Below, piece by piece: positions 58,315 through 64,000 of a stretch of DNA of 64,000 bases. Where the stretch lies: the NCBI RefSeq assembly GCF_001316245.1, contig NZ_BBDM01000002.1, positions 1 through 64,000 of the forward strand, read 5' to 3'. Within the stretch, counting starts at the first letter, position 1. Every line of letters begins with the position of its first letter. This DNA comes from Vulcanisaeta sp. JCM 14467. GTDB taxonomy: Archaea > Thermoproteota > Thermoprotei > Thermoproteales > Thermocladiaceae. The translations under genes and the position numbers were made by a program. The notes below the pieces were generated by a model, which was not told the DNA's origin, ran no database searches, and saw nothing but the letters and a program-made list of their open reading frames with translations.

Positions 58315-58501
58315 CCCTACCCCCGGCCCCTGGGGGTAGGGTTTGAAGTTCATCCCCCACGGGGATCCCCGTGGGATCATCGGGGCTTGTGAGACGACGG
58401 GTGCCGGCACCCATATCAATCCCCTAGGGGGAGAAACTGCCCCAGCAGGGCTTTCGCCCCAGCAGGGACCCGGTAGCCGCCTCTCGGCGACACCCGGGTG
58501 T
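58315..58501. repeat. Cluster of GC-rich perfect palindromes
   Basis: Within 187 bp: a 10-bp perfect hairpin CCCTACCCCC/GGGGGTAGGG (58315-58341), a 20-bp perfect palindrome CCCACGGGGATCCCCGTGGG (58356-58375), GGGTGCCGGCACCC (58399-58412), CCCCTAGGGG (58421-58430), a direct repeat GCCCCAGCAGGG (58439-58450 and 58456-58467) and ACACCCGGGTGT (58490-58501). The spacing is irregular. Could be a replication or packaging origin, a recombination site, or a structured RNA. Confidence 0.7.
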
Positions 58502-59162
58502 GCCGGGGCTACTCACCCCACCGGGGCCTTACCACCCACTACCCGAGGATCCAGGAGAGTGAGGAATTAAGGATGGGAATTGGGTTAGGATGGGTTGGCG
58601 CCCCGGTGAGGTGTCCCCACCAGGGCAGTCCCTCCCCCTAGGGGACCAGGCATGGCGGGCCCCTACCCCACCCCCTGGGGCGGGGCTGTACTCCTTACGC
58701 ATTGAGGCCTTATATACTTTGCTCCACGTCCATCGTTGGCTTAACTAAGCACTTATCCAGCAATTCCCTGGGTTTTGCTTGCTCTTTTCCTCGTTTTATG
58801 GCTCTCTCATTGGTGACTTGTTTCACGTTTTCGTGAAATTACTTCTTGATTGCTTTGTGGTTTGGTTGCACTTTGTTTGTTTTTGCCTAGGGGCTGCTGG
58901 GCGTTGTTGCACCTAGCGTTCCCCGCCCTCCTTCTCCTCCCTCTCCCGCCGCTTCCTCGGTGTGGGTGTGGGTCTAACTGCCCCATGTCCACAACCGAGG
59001 GCGGCGCCCCCGGCGTCGTCGGTTCCTGGGGCTTGGAGGTCTAATTGCCCCACAGCCCCACCCCACATGCCGGGAGCCCCCTTGACCGAGGGGGCCTCCG
59101 GCTCGAGAGGGGATGGGGAGGGGAGGGAGGATGGGAGGGCGGGTTTGAAGCGACTAAGCAGT
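58415..59162. other. 748-bp noncoding GC-rich stretch
   Basis: Open frames exist on both strands but their products are Pro/Gly/Ala-rich without any family pattern, as expected for C- and G-run DNA. Contents: the right end of the palindrome cluster, two copies of GGTCTAAYTGCCCCA (58973-58987 and 59037-59051), and a strong hairpin at 59069-59102. An AT-richer centre (58700-58900) has no recognisable promoter-gene pair. Confidence 0.6.
59069..59102. repeat. Long GC-rich hairpin near the 3' end of the 59163 gene
   Basis: GCCGGGAGCCCCCT pairs with AGGGGGCCTCCGGC around a six-base loop: 14 positions with one G-T pair and one mismatch. It lies about 60 bp beyond the stop of the minus-strand gene 59163-59842, where it could stall polymerase or protect the transcript end, but there is no T tract. 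Confidence 0.5.
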
Positions 59163-59842
59163 CTACTCGTAGAGCCACCAGGGCCTTTTGTCTGGTTCGA
59201 TTGTTATGTTGTATTTCCTCGCTAGTTGTTGTAGTTCGTTTAGTACTTGGTGTAATTCCATGTCATAAAGTAGTAAGTCTTGGCAGTCTAGTTCCTCGCC
59301 TTCGAGGTTTACGGTGCCGCCTTTGCACTTTTTCATTAGGTTTTCGATTCGTGTAATTTGGCTTGTTAGGTCGCCGATGCCTTGGTTTATGATTCTCGAG
59401 ATCACAGCGTCATTGCTCGTCGCGGCGCTTCTTACGTTGCCCGTTACGTGATTAATGACCTCCTCGTAAATCACTGATGACAAGCCCCTCAGTAGATCCT
59501 CACGTACATCTATTTTCGTAATGTCGACATCATTGACCACTGACTCCACCGTTTCAACGCCGTAGGCCTTGATTAGTGGGTGGAGTGTTGAGGCTATACT
59601 CACTAAGGCCCTAATGTGCCAGTTGCGTAGCACTTCATTGCCTCGGTGTCGAAGTGCCAGTCCCTGAGCTTAAACCTAAGGCAGTCCCTCGTGAAGTACT
59701 GCCTCACAGCCCTCTCATTGAGGTCCCTAAGCCTTCGGAGCAAATAGGCGGCTAGCCTAACGGCCTCATTCCAGGTGTTCACCGCCACCATCGCCAAACT
59801 CACTACAGATGCAGTCAACAACATCGTTTTGACACTCTCCAC
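59163..59842 (-). CDS. Element protein with N-terminal membrane helix (one frame break)
   Basis: The N-terminal 70 residues begin VKTMLLTASVVSLAMVAVN (membrane helix), then a basic helix AVRLAAYLLRRLRDLNERAV. A one-base change near 59633 joins DTEAMKCLRNWHIRALVSIA then STLHPLIKAYGVETVESVVN. The rest is helical with NAVISRI-like coiled parts and a Cys pair (KKCKGG, DCQDLLLYD), ending KRPWWLYE. About 226 residues. Could be a structural or membrane-associated replication protein. No family recognised. Confidence 0.65.
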
Positions 59843-59878
59843 AGGGAGCGGCCGCGGCAGCGGGCAAAGCTTGAATCA

Positions 59879-59924
59879 TCCCCAACCCTCCGCCTGGGCA
59901 ATCCCCAGGTGGTTTGGTTGGGGA
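59879..59924. repeat. Nested inverted repeat
   Basis: Outer arms TCCCCAACC (59879-59887) and GGTTGGGGA (59916-59924), inner arms CCTGGG (59893-59898) and CCCAGG (59904-59909). It sits about 40 bp upstream of the start of the minus-strand gene 59163-59842, a place where a 5' leader structure or operator could act. Confidence 0.6.
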
Positions 59925-59991
59925 CTCATCACCTCATTAGCTAGTTAGCATGCTTTATAAGGCGGCTAGGCGTCGATGCGGCGGAAACAAT

Positions 59992-60347
59992 GGGTTTATT
60001 AAACCCCAGCCGGCATGGGCTCTAGGGGCCGGGGTGGGTCGGCCCGGGCAGTGTCAGCACGTCGTCCCATCTTCAGTGGTCTGCTCGTGCCGTGAACATC
60101 AAACCGCCCGGGCCTCACCCCCACCCCAGCCAACCCCACCCATGCTGGCCAGGGCGGGTCAGCCCAGGCGGTGGCCAAGACCTCGAATGCGATAGGTTTA
60201 TTAAACAGCAATAAACACAATCGGCGGCCGGGTGGGGCAGTCCGCCTCAGAGCCTACGGGACTCTTCAGGGCTCCGTAACCCCAAGATACATCACGGGCC
60301 TCATCCCACCCCACCCGGCCAATGCCGGGTTGGGGCAGTCAGCCCGC
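59992..60347. repeat. Duplicated noncoding unit with AT palindrome plus GC-rich repeats
   Basis: Two related units about 200 bp apart. Unit 1: GGGTTTATTAAACCC (59992-60006), then GGCCGGGGTGGGTCGGCCCG (from 60026). Unit 2: GGTTTATTAAAC (60195-60206), then GGCCGGGTGGGGCAGTCCGC (from 60226). A second GC block GGCCAGGGCGGGTCAGCCCA (from 60147) matches the first, and GCCGGGTTGGGGCAGTCAGC (from 60324) matches that of unit 2. GGCCGGGTGGGG (60226-60237) is exactly complementary to CCCCACCCGGCC (60309-60320). No coding frame with family similarity fits this region. Confidence 0.65.
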
Positions 60348-60349
60348 AA

Positions 60350-61729
60350 CTAATCCTCAACGCATTGAATGCCATATTGCTGCAGGTACTGGCAGTACTG
60401 CCAAAATCGTCGGTCTAATAACCAAACCTCGTAATCATCATTTGGGAAGATTCGCCCAATACTTTGTGTTGTCTTAATTGCCACTATATCTATTTCGCTG
60501 ATGCCCCTCATGCGCAGACGTTTCATTATATCCATGGGGAGTATGGGTATGGTCAGGAGAATTGCGCGCTTATAACAATTAAGGCGTATCCCCTCGCTAT
60601 AACGGCCATAGAATTTAAGCATTATGCTCTTCTTACAAATATCGTTGCTATGGCTCAGTAGTTCTTCTTCGTAAATAATATCGTCAATATCAATCTCCTT
60701 GGCCGTCGTTGTGAAAATAACCGACGGCACATCTAGTAATTCTCTCAATTTTTTTCGCCAACACATCTTTGTTTTTCTCTATAAACTCCACAGTTATTGC
60801 CTTTGCCCAGCCTGGAATCTTCGCAATTATTTGCTGGCTGGGCGGCACTCTAATAACCGGAAATTGTGATAATAGACTAGGTGGTATTGTGGCGCTCATA
60901 AGTATAACTCTGGATTGTTGCTGTAATGGCACCTCATCAACCTTTACTCCTACGTACTCATCGTTCTCCAAGTCAAAATATGTAATATCTGACTCGATAT
61001 ATCTAACAATATCATCAAGGTTGACAACTTCCTTGATCTCATCATCCATCACTATCTCGATAATGTGCTCGCTTAACACATCTCTGATTAACTCGGCACT
61101 CATCATAGTGTTTATATTCATTTTTTTCAAGTATTATATTGATGACCTTTCTAGGCAGTCGCACCACCCTAGGCATCATGATGTTGTGCGCCTCGTCAAT
61201 TACGATGTTGCTAACGTACCTAGAGAACTTCCTAACACGGCCATAGTTCATTAGAACTACCAAATTATCGTGCTCATTTAACAACCTTCTAACCATTTGC
61301 TCCTGGACGTAGTATGGGCAGAATCCCTTTATCTCAGCCATGTCCTTGATTTGTACGTATTCATTAATGTTAGCTTTAACTAACTCATCAATCAACTTCT
61401 TTGTGTTTGTGTTGATAACATTAAATTTGCATCTATTGCATGGATTGGTGATGAAATCCGCGTAACGATAGCCCTTTACGCACATTTTTTTCTCGCCCTG
61501 CAGTAAAAAGAAACTTGACCCCAAATTCACTAAGCACTTTACTGTTCTGCGCCAACGCAGACAACAATGAACCTGTCCAGATCCACTTCCCCCCTAGCTG
61601 TCTAATTACCCAAGCTGCCACGTATGATTTCCCCCACCCCGTGGGGGCCTGGAGTGCCCCCACGGGGTGGGTTCGCAGCAATTCGATGAGTCTCTTAGCT
61701 ACCTCTTCCTGGTCTGGCCTTAATGTCAT
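60350..61729 (-). CDS. XPD/Rad3-like SF2 helicase with Fe-S cluster motif (three frame breaks)
   Basis: Four segments give about 460 residues. Segment 1: RPDQEEVAKRLIELL and Walker A APTGWGKSYVAAW. After a break near 61500: a four-Cys set (MCVKGYRYADF, NPCNRCK, GFCPYY), like the XPD 4Fe-4S domain, then VVLMNYGRV and the DEAH box NIVIDEAHNIM. After a break near 61100: VILMSATIPPSLLSQFPVIR. After a break near 60760: the last part with FYGRYSEGIRL and TTQSIGRIFPNDDYEVWLLD, motifs V and VI. It is shorter than cellular XPD. Probably the replication or repair helicase of the element. Confidence 0.85.
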
Positions 61730-61736
61730 GGCTCTA

Positions 61737-62276
61737 TCACCTACGTAACAGCACTAACAGGATTAGGCCGAGGAGGAGCCACAACCATGGATACAGCGAG
61801 ACGGCGATCGCAATTATTACCGCGGCAGCGGCGACGCCACCGATCAACCACATGACTCGCCTCTTCCTCCTTCTCCTCAACTCCTCCACTTCCTTATTCG
61901 ACAACTCCCTCCTCACCTCCTCCTTAATCACCAATGATATCCGCTCCTCAAGTTTCCTAACCTCCTCGACGCGGCCCTGTTGCTGAAGTTGCTGAAACAC
62001 CTCTTGACGTAATTGAGCCAGTCTATTCTCCACCTCAGCAAATCGTTGTTGCGATCTAGATTGCAAATCACTAAGCACCTCATCCCTCAACCTCTCAATC
62101 CTATCAATCATGAACCTAAGCAGCTCCCTCTTAACCTCCTCCTTATTGACGCTGGTCTCTCTACCCTCTAAGTACTCCATCAACTCCTCCTTGAACTCCA
62201 ATAATCGTTGGTCAACGTACTCCTTAAGTTCTAAAATCCTCTTCTCCAACACCTCATTGGTCGTTCTCTTGGGCAT
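61737..62276 (-). CDS. Coiled-coil protein with C-terminal membrane anchor
   Basis: 179 residues. Residues 8-135 are an almost continuous heptad coiled coil (LEKRILELKEYVDQRLLEFK, RFAEVENRLAQLRQEVFQQL, ISLVIKEEVRRELSNKEVEE). A basic stretch RRRRKRRV then precedes two short hydrophobic helices (MWLIGGVAAAAVIIAIAV and LWLLLGLILLVLLR). Tail-anchored architecture, cytoplasmic stalk. It could be a virion or membrane-complex component. Its start overlaps the next gene's end by 23 bp. Confidence 0.82.
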   Translation of the reverse strand: MPKRTTNEVLEKRILELKEYVDQRLLEFKEELMEYLEGRETSVNKEEVKRELLRFMIDRIERLRDEVLSDLQSRSQQRFAEVENRLAQLRQEVFQQLQQQGRVEEVRKLEERISLVIKEEVRRELSNKEVEELRRRRKRRVMWLIGGVAAAAVIIAIAVSLYPWLWLLLGLILLVLLRR

Positions 62277-62578
62277 TACTTGCCACCCTCTTCCTGATTA
62301 TGTACGTTCCTCTATTATTGCTGTAGACTACCTCGAACCCCAACCTATGCAACTCGCCATGTAAGTAAAATGATAGGGCGATCATTGCGCCACTAACCTC
62401 ATTCTCGGGCAAGTACTTGGCCAAGAACTGCCTAATCCTCGCAGTGGTCAACTTGTAGGTTCCATCATCCTTCGAACATTAACCTATACTTAGGCAGCTC
62501 CTCTCTCACGAAACGCCTAAACAGCCTAATCGCAGTATCCAAATACTTCGGCGTAAAACCATCGCTTCGCTGCTTCAC
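62254..62578 (-). CDS. Hypothetical element protein (one frame break)
   Basis: The visible 65-residue frame (TTARIRQFLAKYLPENEVSG, LSFYLHGELHRLGFEVVYSN, RGTYIIRKRV) is the second half. The upstream frame from GTG 62578 reads KQRSDGFTPKYLDTAIRLFR and RFVREELPKYRLMFEG and joins through DDGTYKLTT when one base is changed near 62470. About 108 residues; it looks like a small winged-helix-type domain, possibly DNA-binding. Operon with the coiled-coil gene. Confidence 0.6.
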
Positions 62579-62711
62579 GCGGGCCTGCGGTGGGCCTGGG
62601 CGCCCTTGAATCGCCCCCGAGGAATTCACCCCAGCGAGCCCGGGGTGCTCTACCTCAGGGGTTCATTGCTCCATAATTAATTTGAGGATTATTTTTAAGG
62701 GCGGGTTTGGG
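62579..62711. repeat. GC-rich noncoding spacer sharing a motif with 58185
   Basis: TGCGGTGGGCCTGGGC at about 62586-62601 nearly repeats TGCGGTGGGTCTGGGC at about 58186-58201 in the same orientation. The spacer also has GAGCCCGGGGTGCTC (self-complementary arms, about 62636-62652). It lies between gene groups and belongs to the same class of GC-rich elements as those at 58315 and 59992. Confidence 0.55.
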
Positions 62712-63232
62712 CTAGAGTAGCCTGGCCCTGCAGGGTGTTGGCCAGCTGTACCTCCTGGCGAGGTTTTCATCTGCGTTGTAGCCCGATGCCCTTAGTATTG
62801 CGTGGACTGCGTATGACGTCTTCCTCGCCTGTTTATGGAGCTTCCTCGCGATGGCCAACTCCTTGATGCCGTGGAGGTAAGCTATGTTCCTTACGATGCT
62901 CTCGGCATTCATGGCCTTGAGTGGGACTGCCCTTGGGTCTGCATTGACTACCTGTACGTGTACCTAGGCAGGCCAAGCCTGGTGAGGAAGTATGAGACTG
63001 CGTCCATGTACTGGCTTGAGTATGCGGTCCAGGGCTTAATGCCCTGCTCAGCCAACCCGGCCAGGTGTGTTAATTCATCCGCCTTGATGATTGTGTACTT
63101 GATGTTGCCCACGCTCACGGTGCATGAGCCTGGATCCACGTCGATTATCGCGGCTCCAATCATTGCGGAACCGCCAAGTATTAGGGCCTTTAGTTCTGCG
63201 TGGAATACTACGGCGTCCCAATGCATTCCCAA
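62712..63232 (-). CDS. Hypothetical element protein downstream of the ATPase (one frame break)
   Basis: The first 94 residues (MHWDAVVFHAELKALILGGS, AMIGAAIIDVDPGSCTVSVG, then NIKYTIIKADELTHLAGLAE) are beta-rich. A base change near 62950 then joins VVNADPRAVPLKAMNAESIV to RNIAYLHGIKELAIARKLHK and a basic tail. The start ATG near 63226 lies within the last codons of the ATPase gene in another frame. It may instead be the C-terminal domain of that ATPase if the junction is another indel. No family recognised. Confidence 0.55.
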
Positions 63233-64000
63233 ACACCCTGGAGTAATGCGTTGAGTGACCTGTGGGTGAAGCCCGACTCCCTAATCACGCCAAGGTCCAC
63301 GCCGTAAGCCCTCGCACATTGGCTGAGTGTCGTGGCTAGTGGCTTTGGCTTTATTGCCGTGTCCACCGTGACTAACAACTCGTGGTACGGCTTCTTCTCT
63401 GCCGTCATATCTAGTAGTTGCTTGTTGGTTATGTGTAGGAACATTAGTGCTGAATGCGGCTGAGCCCAGTGGGGCGGCATTAAACCGCCCATGTTCTTGT
63501 TCACGTCGTAGACTCATTCCTCCCAAAATAAGCCTTGAACCCGACCTCCCTAAACAGCACGTTCTCTGGCTTGTGGAACATGGTTGGGAAGACTATGAAT
63601 AGTTTGTTCATTGAGATGAACTCCTCCGGAACATCGAATATTGACTGCGTGATTAGGGCGAAGTAACGCCTATAATTCCTGCCAATCCTAACCGAGGTCG
63701 TTAGTGTTGACTCGCCTAGGCGGAAGTATAAATGGGCTTCGTCGATTATGAATATCAGGTTTCTAGCGTCAACCGCATTCGCGGTCGCCAGGAATGAGAG
63801 TACGTAGAACCACCTCTGGACTGGGGTTAACCACCTGAGGTCTATGCCTATTGACCTGCCCCTCAACTCACCCTTGAACAGCCTGTTGATTAATGGGTGT
63901 GTTTTCTGGAATATCCAGTGGTTGAAGTAAGAGAGCCTCCTTATGAGGCCCCTTGCCGAGTTGACCTCGTCCTCCCTGGCGATGGCGCCGGACTTGATGG
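63208..64000 (-). CDS. HerA/VirB4-type ATPase, 5' part outside window (one frame break)
   Basis: The visible part runs from beyond the right edge: LIRRLSYFNHWIFQKTHPLI, LRWLTPVQRWFYVLSFLATA, then Walker B NLIFIIDEAHLYFRLGESTL, RIGRNYRRYFALITQSIFDV and PEEFISMNKLFIVFPT, as in HerA/FtsK-like translocases with the ITQ sensor. A one-base change near 63515 leads to NKNMGGLMPPHWAQPHSALM, the expected C-terminal strand, then a helical end. Walker A must lie beyond 64000. Such ATPases drive DNA transfer or packaging in crenarchaeal viruses and plasmids. Confidence 0.78.

Larger units (their letters stand above)
56770..64000. mobile_element. Probable integrated plasmid or virus (right end outside window)
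   Basis: The region starts where the MFS gene is truncated and runs to the window edge. All genes are on the minus strand: PaRep2b-like or homing-endonuclease-like protein, several unknown small proteins, an XPD-like helicase, a coiled-coil membrane protein and a HerA/VirB4-type ATPase. It contains almost no metabolic genes. Two long noncoding GC-rich blocks (58415-59162, 59843-60349) rich in palindromes separate the gene groups. No integrase is visible in this part; no tRNA attachment site found. Confidence 0.6.

Noticed and set aside
58439-58467. CRISPR-like repeat
   Set aside because: Only two 12-bp copies with a 5-bp gap; no array, no spacers and no cas genes anywhere in the window.
58343-59356. 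Several open frames of 60-100 codons in the GC-rich stretch
   Set aside because: Their products are Pro/Gly/Ala-rich, mirror each other on opposite strands and follow palindromic DNA; no start signal or family pattern.
59950-60353. Short open frames on both strands between the helicase and the 59163 gene
   Set aside because: They cross the repeated GC units and have no conserved residues; treated as noncoding.

Overview
The window comes from a hyperthermophilic crenarchaeon, most likely of the Thermoproteales and close to Vulcanisaeta or Caldivirga. The basis is indirect: PaREP1-family proteins, thermopsin, a four-subunit 2-oxoacid:ferredoxin oxidoreductase, a 489-residue GH1 glycosidase, an archaeal proteasome beta subunit, HEPN/MNT and VapBC modules, and many TATA boxes 25-30 bp ahead of ATG codons, as expected for leaderless transcripts. 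No rRNA, tRNA or CRISPR array was found.

Layout. Bases 1-7921 (minus strand) hold eight tandem paralogous STAND-like archaeal ATPases, most with overlapping stop and start codons. Bases 8025-13215 hold a HEPN/MNT pair, a winged-helix-like regulator preceded by a 23-bp palindrome found four times in the region, a large membrane protein, psmB and a structured-RNA candidate. Bases 13216-25731 hold core functions: thiI fused to a rhodanese domain, endonuclease V, an APC permease, an SPFH-like protein, an ABC exporter, PaREP1 proteins and a cupin. Bases 25724-27228 are a HEPN-MNT-HEPN-MNT operon. Bases 27272-29602 are an MFS gene broken by a TnpB-type insertion sequence. VapBC, a GH1 beta-glycosidase, a GT2 enzyme and an SDH-type membrane protease follow.

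Bases 34396-37125 encode the ferredoxin oxidoreductase. Bases 37753-53735 are a lipid or acyl-CoA catabolic island: two AMP-forming acyl-CoA ligases, an acyl-CoA dehydrogenase, a TetR regulator, a KAS III-like enzyme, two alpha/beta hydrolases, an MFS transporter, a penicillin-acylase-type Ntn hydrolase, an enoyl-CoA hydratase and an AGPS-like FAD oxidase. A thermopsin and a 5'-truncated MFS gene follow.

From about 56.8 kb to the right edge lies a probable integrated plasmid or virus: an XPD-like Fe-S helicase, a HerA/VirB4-type ATPase, a coiled-coil membrane protein and unknown genes, separated by GC-rich noncoding stretches full of palindromes and inverted repeats.

A caution for every gene: more than half of the longer genes are split by single-base frame changes, many at homopolymers (A, C or G runs one base too short or too long), including conserved genes such as psmB and korA/korB. 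This looks more like indel errors in the sequence than mass pseudogenisation. I therefore give full reconstructed gene extents and mark the breaks.
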